A stretch of DNA of 64,000 nucleotides from JBMORL01 sp049322335 (GCA_049322335.1 JBMORL010000036.1:62001-126000); one strand, 5' to 3'; positions 1-7,678 are shown, counted from the stretch's first letter. The notes: generated by a model not told the origin, from the sequence alone. A program made the numbers and translations.

Positions 1-564
1 TCCTTCGCCCCATATTTCGCGTTTTATATCATCGCGTGAGTATACTTTTTTGGGATTACGGTAAAGCAATGAAAGAATTTCGAATTCTTTCCTGGGTAAT
101 TCAATTTCGCGCTGGTTTTTTAATACCACATATTTATCAAAATCAATTTTCAGCGACACCTTTCCATTAGTAGTATCTTCTTTCAGCAGGTTCATTCTGC
201 GGAAATACGAATTTACCTTGCTTACCAGCCATCGCTCGTTTACCGGTTTTACGAGATAATCGTCAGCACCAGAGTTCAAAGAAGTAACCTGGATGTAATT
301 ATCATTCTGCTCTGAAAAAACCACAAAATAGGTAAGTGCCAGTCCCGGTTGTTGCTTTAGTTCCGAGCAAGCTTCCACGGCATTGCTGTCGGGAAGGTCA
401 AGTTCAATAAAAACCAGTTGGGGAACAAAATTCGTTACCAGTTTTAACGCATCCGCCAACGAGTTTACCGACAAAACACGGAAGTCCTGTTTCTCCAGTG
501 TCTTGATAAGGAAATCATTATACACCTCATTATCACTTATAATAAGAATATTATTCTTTTTCAC
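1..564 (-). CDS. OmpR-type response regulator, C-terminus cut by the window edge
   Basis: DNA-binding response regulator; 188 residues are visible and the 3' end lies outside the window. The first 120 residues form a CheY-like receiver and residues from about 135 onward match the OmpR/PhoB winged helix (region with RKEFEILSLL and YSRDDI). The start is GTG at 564. In the receiver the invariant Lys (K106 in YLVKP) and the switch Ser (S84) are present, but the residue four before the conserved Pro58, normally the phosphorylated Asp, is Glu54, and the acidic pocket reads Ser10-Asp11 instead of two acids. This is seen directly; that it works without phosphorylation is inference. No histidine kinase is visible beside it. 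It is divergent from the bestrophin gene. Confidence 0.85.
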   Translation of the reverse strand, partial: MKKNNILIISDNEVYNDFLIKTLEKQDFRVLSVNSLADALKLVTNFVPQLVFIELDLPDSNAVEACSELKQQPGLALTYFVVFSEQNDNYIQVTSLNSGADDYLVKPVNERWLVSKVNSYFRRMNLLKEDTTNGKVSLKIDFDKYVVLKNQREIELPRKEFEILSLLYRNPKKVYSRDDIKREIWGEG

Positions 565-574
565 CTTTAGTACT

Positions 575-582
575 TAATTTTG
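575..582 (+). promoter_or_regulatory. possible -7 box for the bestrophin gene
   Basis: TAATTTTG fits the Bacteroidetes -7 consensus TAnnTTTG. It would give a leader of roughly 65 bases before the ATG at 653. No clear -33 TTG is seen at the proper distance, so this is a weak call. Confidence 0.35.
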
Positions 583-652
583 TGTTAAGGTACCAACCAA
601 TGAAAATCAACTCATTAACTAAAGTTTAATTAAAGGTTAAAGAAAGTAAACA

Positions 653-1525
653 ATGATTGCATATAATCCCAAAACATGGTTTCGTCATGTATTTCTCTTC
701 CACAAAAGCGATACGCTGAATGTTTTAAAAGCCGAAATGGCTATTCTGGCAGTGTATACTACCGGGATAACATGGTTGTTGCTGGAATACGTGGATGAAA
801 TACATCTTTTCAAAAACACACTGGTGGTACATTCGCTCATTGGATTTATTATGGGTTTGCTTTTGGTGTTTCGCACCAATTCCTCTTACGACCGCTGGTG
901 GGAGGGCCGGAAGTTGTGGGGCGCACTGGTTAATCATTGCCGTAACATTTCGTTTAAAGTGAATGCCTTTGTTCCCAACCGGCACGAAGATATCCAGGTG
1001 GAATTAAAACAACTTCTTTCTGTTTTTCCCTATGCACTGAAAGAACATTTGCGCAAAGGTGTAAATCTCCAGAAAGTGGAACTAAGTGATCATATCAAAA
1101 AAGAAGTATCGGGATTCAGGCACATTCCCAACGGAATTCTTGCGGCTATTTACAAGCGGCTGAAAATTTGCATCGACAGTAAAATTATTTCTGAAACAGA
1201 ATTTCTTTCTATAGATAACGACCTGAGGGCTTTAGCAGATGTGATGGGCGGATGTGAGCGCATTAAAAACACACCTATCCCTTTTTCCTACAGTTTATTC
1301 ATCAAAAAATTCATCACTATTTACGTTTTCACCCTTCCCCTCGGACTGATTCCCGATTTTCAATACTGGTCCATTCCCATCGAATTATTTGTGTTTTATG
1401 TAATGGTGAGTTTGGAATTACTGGCAGAAGAAATTGAAGATCCGTTTGGAAGCGATGACAATGATTTGCCCACTGATGAGCTATCGGCAAAAATTCACGA
1501 TAATATTTCGGAGATTATTAAATGA
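653..1525 (+). CDS. bestrophin-family (UPF0187) membrane channel
   Basis: 290-residue integral membrane protein of the bestrophin/YneE family, whose bacterial members are pentameric ion channels of the inner membrane. Family marks are the N-terminal YNPKTWFRHVF stretch, two hydrophobic segments near residues 27-45 and 55-75, the conserved FRTNSSYDRWWEGRKLWG loop, and a second pair of hydrophobic segments near 215-255 followed by an acidic EEIEDPFG motif, typical of the family. Length is normal. The transported ion cannot be told from sequence. The gene stands alone; its stop directly abuts the stop of the convergent lipoprotein gene. Confidence 0.85.
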   Translation: MIAYNPKTWFRHVFLFHKSDTLNVLKAEMAILAVYTTGITWLLLEYVDEIHLFKNTLVVHSLIGFIMGLLLVFRTNSSYDRWWEGRKLWGALVNHCRNISFKVNAFVPNRHEDIQVELKQLLSVFPYALKEHLRKGVNLQKVELSDHIKKEVSGFRHIPNGILAAIYKRLKICIDSKIISETEFLSIDNDLRALADVMGGCERIKNTPIPFSYSLFIKKFITIYVFTLPLGLIPDFQYWSIPIELFVFYVMVSLELLAEEIEDPFGSDDNDLPTDELSAKIHDNISEIIK

Positions 1526-2032
1526 TCAGCGAACGATTTCCGGGGTCTCCACAATATTGCTCAGCTGCAACGCGCGGTCGGCTAACTGGATATCGAATTT
1601 AATGGTGTCGGAATCGGGAGACGCAACGTTATAATAACGCGGGGAAAGCTTTACCTGTATTTCTCCCTTAAGCGCTTTATTGTTTCCTTCGGGAGTAAGA
1701 TAAGGAACGCGATAGTTGAATTGAACCGGTTCGCCCAGTGCATTGGTTCCCTGCACCCAAACTCCATTTACCTTTTCATAATAATTGATAAACAGATTAT
1801 AATAAAATTTACTGCTGGTATCGTAAGGCGGCTGGGTTTCATATTCGGCAAGCCCAACATCTCCATCTCCGTCTGTAAACGTAATGGAAAGAAAAGCGGT
1901 GTCGCCACTGGGTGTAAAACTCTTGTATTCAATAACCGGAACCACATCATATTCTTTGGGCTTAAGGCAGGAGCTAAACCCCAGGCCCACAACTCCCAAA
2001 ATAATCCCGGTTTTTAAAAGTGCTTTCATCAC
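1526..2032 (-). CDS. predicted lipoprotein of unknown function
   Basis: 168 residues with a lipoprotein signal peptide: a short basic start, a hydrophobic stretch and a lipobox ending FSSC with Cys22. The mature part is acidic and beta-rich, with a DGDGDVG stretch near residue 55 resembling calcium-binding loops of secreted Bacteroidetes proteins. I do not recognise a specific family. Two adjacent Met codons (2032 and 2029) could each start it. It probably sits in a membrane facing the periplasm or surface. It is divergent from the LuxE-like gene with about 27 bases between starts. Confidence 0.75.
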   Translation of the reverse strand: MMKALLKTGIILGVVGLGFSSCLKPKEYDVVPVIEYKSFTPSGDTAFLSITFTDGDGDVGLAEYETQPPYDTSSKFYYNLFINYYEKVNGVWVQGTNALGEPVQFNYRVPYLTPEGNNKALKGEIQVKLSPRYYNVASPDSDTIKFDIQLADRALQLSNIVETPEIVR

Positions 2033-2059
2033 TGTAAATTTACAAAATCAAAACTAAAC

Positions 2060-3043
2060 TTGTACACCGCAGGCGAAATACTATCCATCGGCAGCTCTGA
2101 CCTATTTAACGAGTCTGCCCTTAAATTATTTCGTTACCAGGCACGGAATAACGCGGTTTATGGACAGTTTTTGGAACTTTTAAAGGTAAATCCGGCTGAA
2201 ATTGTCTGTTTTGAGGACATTCCCCATCTTCCCGTGTCGTTTTTCAAAACTCATAGGGTAGTAACAGGAGACGGCCCCTTTGAAGCCCATTTCACCAGCA
2301 GCGGAACCAGCGGGCTGAATACCAGCTCACACTTTGTGAAAGACCTGGCGCTGTATCGTACCCTTTCGGAAAAAGGATTTGAACACTTTTATGGCCCCCT
2401 GGCCGGTTACATTATCCTGGCCCTGCTGCCCGGCTATCTCGAAAGGAAAGAAAGTTCGCTGGTGTATATGGTCAATCATTTTATCTCCAAATACCAGTAC
2501 AGCGACAGCGGTTTTTACCTTCACAATCTCGATGAACTTTCCCTGAAACTGGAAACGCTGGACAGGAAAAAAGACAAAAAGATTTTATTACTGGGGGTTA
2601 CGTATGCCTTACTCGACCTGTCAGAAAAAAAGAATTTTTCGCTGAAGAACACTATTATAATGGAAACCGGTGGCATGAAAGGAAAACGCGAAGAGCTGAC
2701 ACGATTTGAACTGCATAAAAAATTAAAAAATTCTTTCGGTGTAAAAGAAATTCATTCGGAATACGGAATGACAGAACTGCTTTCGCAAGCCTGGAGTAAA
2801 GGAAACGGCATTTTTCAATGCCCGCCCTGGATGAAAATCTCCATCCGCGATACGGCCGATCCGTTTACTTTATTTCCACCCGGAAAAACGGGAGCCATCA
2901 ATGTTTGTGACCTTGCCAATGTCCATTCCTGTTCATTTATTGCCCTGGATGACCTTGGAAAACTATATGATGACGGAAGCTTTGAAGTAACCGGCAGAAT
3001 GGATAATTCTGATCTGCGTGGCTGCAATTTATTAGTTGAGTAA
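2060..3043 (+). CDS. LuxE-like acyl-protein synthetase domain protein
   Basis: 327-residue member of the adenylate-forming LuxE/acyl-protein synthetase superfamily. The family activates a fatty acid or another carboxylate as acyl-AMP. Visible signs are the Ser/Thr/Gly-rich phosphate loop FTSSGTSGLNTSSH near residue 80, the EYGMTELLSQ motif near residue 235 typical of the adenylate-binding region, and the terminal GRMDNSDLRGCNLLV segment. The start is TTG at 2060; no ATG is placed near enough to cover the conserved N-terminal FRYQARNNAVYGQF region. LuxC and LuxD partners are absent, so bioluminescence is not implied. The substrate is unknown; stand-alone members are common in Bacteroidetes. 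Confidence 0.8.
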   Translation: MYTAGEILSIGSSDLFNESALKLFRYQARNNAVYGQFLELLKVNPAEIVCFEDIPHLPVSFFKTHRVVTGDGPFEAHFTSSGTSGLNTSSHFVKDLALYRTLSEKGFEHFYGPLAGYIILALLPGYLERKESSLVYMVNHFISKYQYSDSGFYLHNLDELSLKLETLDRKKDKKILLLGVTYALLDLSEKKNFSLKNTIIMETGGMKGKREELTRFELHKKLKNSFGVKEIHSEYGMTELLSQAWSKGNGIFQCPPWMKISIRDTADPFTLFPPGKTGAINVCDLANVHSCSFIALDDLGKLYDDGSFEVTGRMDNSDLRGCNLLVE

Positions 3044-3261
3044 TAAAGAATCCATCTGCCTTCACCCGCGGAACCCGGATTCTTTGTGCCGCGAAAGCTA
3101 TCCGGACGCAGAGAAATGCAAATTATAAAGCCTTCTTTCTCAAACAATCTTTACCAAAACCTTAATTTTTTTCTCTAATGTTAAGTTAATGTTTAGTTTA
3201 CAGTAACTTAAGGTGAAAAGAGCCGTAAATTCGGGTAAAGAAACCTTTAAAACCTGAAGTT

Positions 3262-3633
3262 ATGAGAAGCCTTACATTGATTGCCGCATTTATACTGTCG
3301 TTTGCAGTATCGGCACAAAGCACCGGGACACCGGTTATTGAAAAAAGCGAAAGCGATGTGGTAAAAGCTACATGGTATCATGATAACGGAACCGTTAAAG
3401 AAGTTGGTTATTTTAAAAACGGGCAAAAACACGGACAGTGGCTGAGCTATGATGAAAAAGGAAACCGCATCTCTGAAGCCAATTATAAAGAAGGGCAAAA
3501 AGACGGCAACTGGATTTTTTATCACAACAACGGCACACTGCACTACCAGGTAGTTTATACTGAAGGAAAAAAGCTGCTCTACACCGAGTGGGATTCCAAC
3601 GGCCAACTGATTGCCGGAGTGCAGAATAAATAA
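3262..3633 (+). CDS. secreted MORN-repeat protein, YwqK family
   Basis: 123 residues: a signal peptide (cleavage likely after VSAQ, about residue 19) and then MORN-type repeats of about 22-24 residues with the pattern YxxNGxxxExxYFKNGQKHGxW, seen near 40-65, 65-88 and 88-110. Such proteins are often labelled YwqK-family antitoxin, but no toxin partner lies next to this gene, so I read it as a secreted or periplasmic repeat protein of unknown role. A terminator follows directly. A fragment of a similar repeat is found at 43849-43956. Confidence 0.75.
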   Translation: MRSLTLIAAFILSFAVSAQSTGTPVIEKSESDVVKATWYHDNGTVKEVGYFKNGQKHGQWLSYDEKGNRISEANYKEGQKDGNWIFYHNNGTLHYQVVYTEGKKLLYTEWDSNGQLIAGVQNK

Positions 3634-3649
3634 TAAAACATTTTAAGAG

Positions 3650-3678
3650 AATCCCTTCAGTAAAAGCTGAGGGGATTT
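3650..3678 (+). terminator. rho-independent terminator after the MORN gene
   Basis: An 11-base stem with one G-U pair (AATCCCTTCAG against CTGAGGGGATT) and a six-base loop is followed by a T-rich run. It lies between convergent genes. Confidence 0.8.
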
Positions 3679-3684
3679 TTGTTT

Positions 3685-4188
3685 TTACCGGGTATAGGTC
3701 ACAAAATCAAAATCGTATTTATTCTTTTCGTCAGCCCTCACAGTTATTCTTGAAACTTCTTTCCATTTTGTTTTATCAAAAACCGGAAAAAAGGTATCTC
3801 CTTCAAAAGCATGATGAATTTCGGTGATGTAAAGTGTGTCGGCCAGGTTTTTTTCCATAGCCTCACCATAAATTTGTCCGCCACCTATAACAAAAACTTC
3901 TGTTTCGTTTTTTGATTTTGCCAGCGCGATGGCTTCCTCTAACGTATTTACCACTTCAGCACCCGGGGCTGAAAAATTTTTATTGCGCGTAACAACAATA
4001 TTCGTACGGTTAGGCAGGGGCCTGAATTTTTCGGGGATAGATTCATAATTTTTTCGCCCTGTAATCACACAATGCCCGGTGGTTTTTTCCTTAAAGAATT
4101 TCATATCCGCGGGTAAATGCCAGATGAGGGAATTGTTTTTTCCGATGACATGGTTTTGGGAAACAGCTGATATAATTGAAATCTGCAT
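3685..4188 (-). CDS. folA: dihydrofolate reductase
   Basis: Reduces dihydrofolate to tetrahydrofolate with NADPH. 167 residues, normal for chromosomal DHFR. The start at 4188 was preferred to the in-frame Met at 4212 because it has a GGAG ribosome site just upstream and gives the family N-terminus ISIISAVSQNHVIGK. Key residues are Asp28 in LPADMKFFK (the substrate-protonating acid, Asp27 in E. coli), Trp23, the ITGRKNYES cofactor loop and the FVIGGGQIYGEA segment. It lies downstream of thyA on the same strand with about 70 bases between; the pair recycles the dihydrofolate made by thymidylate synthase. Confidence 0.96.
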   Translation of the reverse strand: MQISIISAVSQNHVIGKNNSLIWHLPADMKFFKEKTTGHCVITGRKNYESIPEKFRPLPNRTNIVVTRNKNFSAPGAEVVNTLEEAIALAKSKNETEVFVIGGGQIYGEAMEKNLADTLYITEIHHAFEGDTFFPVFDKTKWKEVSRITVRADEKNKYDFDFVTYTR

Positions 4189-4233
4189 TAACTCCGCGCC
4201 CTCCGCCTGCATTTTTTCCGCGTCCTCCGCGGT

Positions 4234-4260
4234 TCCTGTATTTGCATTGGTATTTGCATT
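4234..4260. repeat. short direct repeat in the thyA-folA spacer
   Basis: GTATTTGCATT occurs twice about 13 bases apart in the spacer just after the thyA stop. It may be a duplicated word with no function; no hairpin is evident. Confidence 0.45.
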
Positions 4261-5054
4261 TAAACTGAAACTTCCGCCTTAATATGCGGATGCGGATCGT
4301 AATTTTCCAGTTTAAAATCCTCGTATTTAAATCCAAAAATATCCTTCACTTCCGGATTGATCCACATAGTGGGTAACGGTCTGGGGGCACGCGTAAGTTG
4401 CAGCTTTGCCTGTTCCAGGTGATTGTTGTATAAATGCGCATCTCCCAATGTATGCACAAATTCTCCGGGCTGCAAATTGCATACCTGTGCAACCATTAAA
4501 GTAAGCAAAGCATATGATGCGATATTAAATGGCACTCCCAAAAAAGTGTCTGCACTTCTCTGGTACAACTGGCACGACAATTTTCCATCCGCTACATAAA
4601 ACTGGAACAAACAATGACAGGGAGGTAGTTTCATTTTATCCACTTCACCCACGTTCCACGCGCTTACAATCAATCTGCGTGAATCAGGATTTTTTTTGAT
4701 TTGCGCAATAAGATTGGATATCTGGTCAATGTGTTTTCCATCCGGGGTGGGCCAGCTGCGCCACTGGTAACCATATACCGGGCCGAGGTTTCCGTTTTCA
4801 TCCGCCCATTCATCCCATATCCCCACACCGTTATCTTTTAAATATTTGATATTGGTATCACCTTTCAAAAACCAGAGCAATTCGTGAATGATGGAACGGA
4901 GGTGTAATTTTTTTGTAGTAAGGCAGGGAAATCCTTTTGACAAATCGTAGCGCGACTGATGTCCGAATACACTGATAGTCCCTGTGCCGGTGCGATCGTG
5001 TTTCTGAACACCTTTGTCCATGATATGCTGAAGAAGACCGAGGTATTGCTGCAT
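4260..5054 (-). CDS. thyA: thymidylate synthase
   Basis: Makes dTMP from dUMP with methylenetetrahydrofolate, leaving dihydrofolate. 264 residues, exactly the size of the classical short ThyA. The catalytic Cys146 lies in LPPCHCLFQFY, the phosphate-binding Arg21 in HDRTGTGT, the folate-binding LLWFLKGDTN near 60-70, and the RSADTFLGVPFNIASYA block near 166-182. It is the first gene of a thyA-folA unit and has a TAnnTTTG box 18 bases before the start. Confidence 0.97.
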   Translation of the reverse strand: MQQYLGLLQHIMDKGVQKHDRTGTGTISVFGHQSRYDLSKGFPCLTTKKLHLRSIIHELLWFLKGDTNIKYLKDNGVGIWDEWADENGNLGPVYGYQWRSWPTPDGKHIDQISNLIAQIKKNPDSRRLIVSAWNVGEVDKMKLPPCHCLFQFYVADGKLSCQLYQRSADTFLGVPFNIASYALLTLMVAQVCNLQPGEFVHTLGDAHLYNNHLEQAKLQLTRAPRPLPTMWINPEVKDIFGFKYEDFKLENYDPHPHIKAEVSV

Positions 5055-5071
5055 AGCTGAAAATTGTGGTG

Positions 5072-5079
5072 CAAATTTA
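5072..5079 (-). promoter_or_regulatory. -7 promoter box of thyA
   Basis: Read on the minus strand this is TAAATTTG, a full match to TAnnTTTG, ending 17 bases before the thyA ATG. The leader would be about 10 bases. Confidence 0.6.
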
Positions 5080-5145
5080 CCCCGAAAAGGCTTTTTATCT
5101 ACGTAATGTTTTCAACTGTCAGCGGTAAATTTTCAACGGAAACCC

Positions 5146-5153
5146 TATATTTG
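5146..5153 (+). promoter_or_regulatory. -7 promoter box of the acetyltransferase gene
   Basis: TATATTTG lies seven bases upstream of the ATG at 5161, implying a leaderless or nearly leaderless mRNA. No strong -33 TTG is visible. Confidence 0.6.
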
Positions 5154-5160
5154 AACCACC

Positions 5161-5655
5161 ATGTTCACCCTCCGTCCCGCTGTGACAGAAGACCTTCCCG
5201 CCATTGTGGAGATCTATAACTCCACGATCCCCTCACGCATGGTAACGGCCGATACAGAACCCGTAACCGTGGCCTCACGCCAAAGCTGGTTTAACGGACA
5301 CACACCCGGAAAAAGGCCCTTATTAGTAGCAGAAAAAGACGGAGAAATTGCCGGATGGCTCAGTTTTCATTCTTTTTATGGCCGCCCCGCTTACGACATC
5401 ACAGCCGAAATCGGTATTTATATCCACGAACAACACCGGGGAAAAGGACTGGGGAAAATTTTCCTGGAAAAAGCCATTGAAATTGCTCCTTCACTCAAAA
5501 CAGAAAACCTGCTCGGGTTTATTTTTGCGCACAACGAACCCAGTATAAAATTATTTAAACAATACGGTTTTCAGCAATGGGCCTATATGCCGGGAGTAGC
5601 AGTGATTGATGGAAAAAAAATTGATTTGGTGGTTTTGGGGAGGAAAATTTCCTGA
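5161..5655 (+). CDS. GNAT N-acetyltransferase, phosphinothricin-acetyltransferase-like
   Basis: 164-residue GNAT-fold enzyme that moves an acetyl group from acetyl-CoA to an amine. The sequence follows the PAT/BAR subgroup: N-terminal RPAVTEDLPAIVEIYN, central EIGIYIHEQHRGKGLGK with the acetyl-CoA pyrophosphate loop Q-x-x-G-x-G near residue 95, and LLGFIFAHNEPSIKLFKQYGF near 120-140. The substrate cannot be assigned; labels of herbicide resistance for such genes are often unwarranted. It is a single gene facing away from thyA. Confidence 0.88.
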   Translation: MFTLRPAVTEDLPAIVEIYNSTIPSRMVTADTEPVTVASRQSWFNGHTPGKRPLLVAEKDGEIAGWLSFHSFYGRPAYDITAEIGIYIHEQHRGKGLGKIFLEKAIEIAPSLKTENLLGFIFAHNEPSIKLFKQYGFQQWAYMPGVAVIDGKKIDLVVLGRKIS

Positions 5656-5662
5656 AAATGCT

Positions 5663-5700
5663 AACGATGATAGTATCATTTGATACTATCATAAATCGTT
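5663..5700. repeat. 38-base near-perfect palindrome
   Basis: The inner arms ATGATAGTATCA and TGATACTATCAT (5667-5678 and 5681-5692) are perfect 12-base complements around a two-base loop, and outer arms AACGAT/ATCGTT extend the hairpin on both sides. No T-run follows on either strand, so it is a poor terminator. It lies between the acetyltransferase and the HEPN-like gene, at the edge of the AT-rich accessory stretch. Confidence 0.8.
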
Positions 5701-5822
5701 GCCCTTCAAAAAATGAACTGAAAAAAAGCTACCCGCTTAAAATGGATAAAAATAAAAGGCACAAAGAATGTGGCGAGGTATTTGGTGAAATCAAGGTGAA
5801 TGTATAAATTTAAGGAGAGAAG

Positions 5823-5830
5823 TAGTTTTG
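5823..5830 (+). promoter_or_regulatory. possible -7 box of the HEPN-like gene
   Basis: TAGTTTTG matches TAnnTTTG, 27 bases upstream of the ATG at 5858. Confidence 0.4.
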
Positions 5831-5857
5831 GGGAGGGATTAAAAAAGTTTAATTGGG

Positions 5858-6535
5858 ATGAAAAAGAAAGTTTTATTAGACCATTTTTCCATCAAATTTA
5901 CTCCCAGTGAGTCTTCAACCAATATGGTATCTCACACTAAAGTATCAAGTTTTAGATTAGCCCTCAAAGAAGCTCGATTTTTGTCTGGAAGAGATATTGA
6001 AACTGGTGAATTTAATATGAAAAAATTTGAAAATTGTCCTGCCAAATGGAGTGGCATAATCATTTATTTAATCATTTTAGATCAAATTGGTTCAATTGTG
6101 ATACGAAAAGGAGAAAAAGAAATCCAAAATAAGATCCAACAAACATTACAATCGTTCTCCGATTTAAATGATAAGGAACGTGATGCTATTGTCGCATTGA
6201 GGAACTCACTTGCTCATGACTTTAATTTGTCAAATGTTCCTTATAAAAAAGAAAAAAATGAGTTTCAATTCCATCGATTTATTTTGGACGCTAATATCAA
6301 TAAACCAGCAATAGCATTACCGGATAACGATGAGTATTGGAAAGGTAGTTACTTCGAAGAACCGACAACATATTCACATACAGAAATAAACATTATAAAA
6401 CTTGCTGAAATATTTGAAAATATTTTCAAAAAAGTAGTTGAGTGTATAGAAAATGATAACTACACCATAGTAAATAACATGCCGGAACTTGAATTAAAAG
6501 GAAGATACGACATAGTAGTCTTTGAAAGACACTGA
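5858..6535 (+). CDS. unknown protein with HEPN-like RNSLAH motif
   Basis: 225 residues, not recognised as a named family. Mostly helical by composition. Residues about 110-120 read ALRNSLAHDFNL, which fits the R-x4-H motif of HEPN domains, where the Arg and His form an RNase site; the preceding segment (about 55-105) has the long amphipathic helices expected of that fold. The second half is more beta-like and acidic. The gene is AT-rich relative to its neighbours and sits in an accessory stretch beside a toxin-antitoxin pair, which suits a defence role, but no partner antitoxin adjoins it. Function is unknown; HEPN is inference from one motif. Confidence 0.55.
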   Translation: MKKKVLLDHFSIKFTPSESSTNMVSHTKVSSFRLALKEARFLSGRDIETGEFNMKKFENCPAKWSGIIIYLIILDQIGSIVIRKGEKEIQNKIQQTLQSFSDLNDKERDAIVALRNSLAHDFNLSNVPYKKEKNEFQFHRFILDANINKPAIALPDNDEYWKGSYFEEPTTYSHTEINIIKLAEIFENIFKKVVECIENDNYTIVNNMPELELKGRYDIVVFERH

Positions 6536-6620
6536 TTAAAAGTGATTTTCTCACGCCACCCTCAGCTTCGAAATCTTCGACTTTTCAATATTCTCTCCTG
6601 CATAGGCAAAAATGATGGAA
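6534..6620 (-). pseudogene. remnant copy of the clpX 3' end
   Basis: Bases 6553-6584 are identical over 32 bases to 7681-7712, the last codons of clpX, and similarity continues at lower level to about 6620. Read on the minus strand it encodes FAYAGENIEKSKISKLRVA and a stop, against LTYAEEKFGKSKISKLRVA in the intact gene. Upstream of this the reading frame is not ClpX-like. With the intact gene end it brackets the higBA islet as a direct repeat of about 1.1 kb spacing. Confidence 0.8.
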
Positions 6621-6688
6621 GATATCTCCCAAAAGACTAATTTTTGTATCTCCTAAAAAAATATTTTTTCTTTTTGAAACAAATTACA

Positions 6689-6696
6689 TACCTTTG
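6689..6696 (+). promoter_or_regulatory. -7 promoter box of higBA
   Basis: TACCTTTG matches TAnnTTTG; transcription would begin near 6703, inside the inverted repeat at 6697-6712. Confidence 0.6.
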
Positions 6697-6712
6697 ACGT
6701 TAGTAATAACGT
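6697..6712 (+). promoter_or_regulatory. probable HigA operator (inverted repeat)
   Basis: ACGTTA-GTAA-TAACGT is a perfect inverted repeat with six-base arms, overlapping the expected transcription start and lying 12 bases before the higB ATG. HigA-type antitoxins usually bind such palindromes to repress their own operon. Confidence 0.6.
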
Positions 6713-6723
6713 GAAACGGAAGT

Positions 6724-7005
6724 ATGATTGTTTCCTTTGGTTCGAAAGACACTGAAAAAATCTGGAACGGTGAAAGAGTGAAAAAACTACCCGGTGAGAT
6801 ACAGCCGATTGCCAGGCGAAAGCTGAGAATGATTAATAATTCACTCAATGTTGCCGATTTGCGTATTCCGCCATCCAACGGACTTGAAAAACTGCTGGGA
6901 AAGGCAAAAGATTTTTACAGTATCCGCATAAACGGCCAATGGAGAATTGTATTCCGCTGGGAAAGCGGCAATGCCTTTGATGTTGAAATTTTAGATTATC
7001 ACTGA
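6724..7005 (+). CDS. higB: HigB-family toxin (RelE superfamily mRNA interferase)
   Basis: 93 residues, the usual size of HigB/RelE toxins that cut mRNA on the ribosome. The C-terminal half is diagnostic: NGLEKLLGKAKDFYSIRI, NGQWRIVFRW and the closing VEILDYH match the plasmid-maintenance killer protein family (HigB-like). It comes first in the operon, toxin before antitoxin, as is typical of higBA and unlike relBE. One base separates its stop from the higA ATG. An inverted repeat in the promoter fits autoregulation. The pair lies between two copies of the clpX 3' end, suggesting acquisition. Confidence 0.9.
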   Translation: MIVSFGSKDTEKIWNGERVKKLPGEIQPIARRKLRMINNSLNVADLRIPPSNGLEKLLGKAKDFYSIRINGQWRIVFRWESGNAFDVEILDYH

Positions 7006-7006
7006 T

Positions 7007-7375
7007 ATGAAACGACTGAATAATATCCACCCCGGGGAAGTTCTGCAGGAAGAATTCCTTCTTCCTATGGAAATTTCTGCCTATAAACTCTCAAAAGATA
7101 TAGGTATTCCACAAACCAGGATTTCAGAAATCCTGAAAGGTAACCGCAGAATAACAGCTGATACGGCTATCCGCCTCTCCCATTATTTTGGCAACTCACC
7201 GAAATTCTGGCTGGGACTGCAGGATGATTTTGATATCGAAGAAGAAAATACAGTAAAAAATAAAGAGTTTAATTCTATAAAAAATCTTACCATCCCAAAC
7301 GTGTTATACAAACAAAATGAAAACCCAGCTTTAATGATAAGAGAAAAAAAATATTCTTATAAAAAGAAGAAATAG
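7007..7375 (+). CDS. higA: HigA-family antitoxin, XRE helix-turn-helix
   Basis: 122 residues. The N-terminal HPGEVLQEEFLLPMEISAYKL and the helix-turn-helix ISAYKLSKDIGIPQTRISEILKG (about residues 23-47) plus ITADTAIRLSHYFGNSPKFWLGLQ are the standard HigA/VapI-type antitoxin signature. It binds HigB and represses the operon. The C-terminal 35 residues are extra, Lys/Asn-rich and low in complexity compared with the ~100-residue norm, possibly an extension after loss of the original stop. Confidence 0.9.
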   Translation: MKRLNNIHPGEVLQEEFLLPMEISAYKLSKDIGIPQTRISEILKGNRRITADTAIRLSHYFGNSPKFWLGLQDDFDIEEENTVKNKEFNSIKNLTIPNVLYKQNENPALMIREKKYSYKKKK

Positions 7376-7393
7376 GAATACATAATTTCTAAT

Positions 7394-7672
7394 ATGAGCG
7401 GATTAATAGTACTAATTTTTGAATTTTTATTTTATGCTATTACAATAGCTATCGTTTTTTTAATGGGTATAGCATTTAAAATAGAAAATCGAATTAGCAA
7501 TGAGAATATAAAAATAGTTCTTGATGTGTTGTATGGAATTTTTGTTTCTTTCTTAATCCCAACATTTATTTATTGGTTCTTGTTAGGCGAATACTTCAAT
7601 TTAATACATTCAGGAATATGTTTTCTATTCTATATAATAGCGATGCTTTACAGACGATTAAAAATAAAATGA
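7394..7672 (+). CDS. small membrane protein of unknown function
   Basis: 92 residues, three hydrophobic segments (about 3-26, 42-60 and 68-86) separated by short charged turns, so an inner-membrane protein. No family recognised. It starts 18 bases after the higA stop and may be the third gene of that operon. Very AT-rich like the rest of the islet. Its stop is seven bases from the clpX stop on the opposite strand. Confidence 0.55.
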   Translation: MSGLIVLIFEFLFYAITIAIVFLMGIAFKIENRISNENIKIVLDVLYGIFVSFLIPTFIYWFLLGEYFNLIHSGICFLFYIIAMLYRRLKIK

Positions 7673-7678
7673 TGAGGA

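Noticed and set aside
2060..3043. Bioluminescence (lux) locus
   Set aside because: Only a LuxE-like domain protein is present; LuxA, B, C and D are absent.
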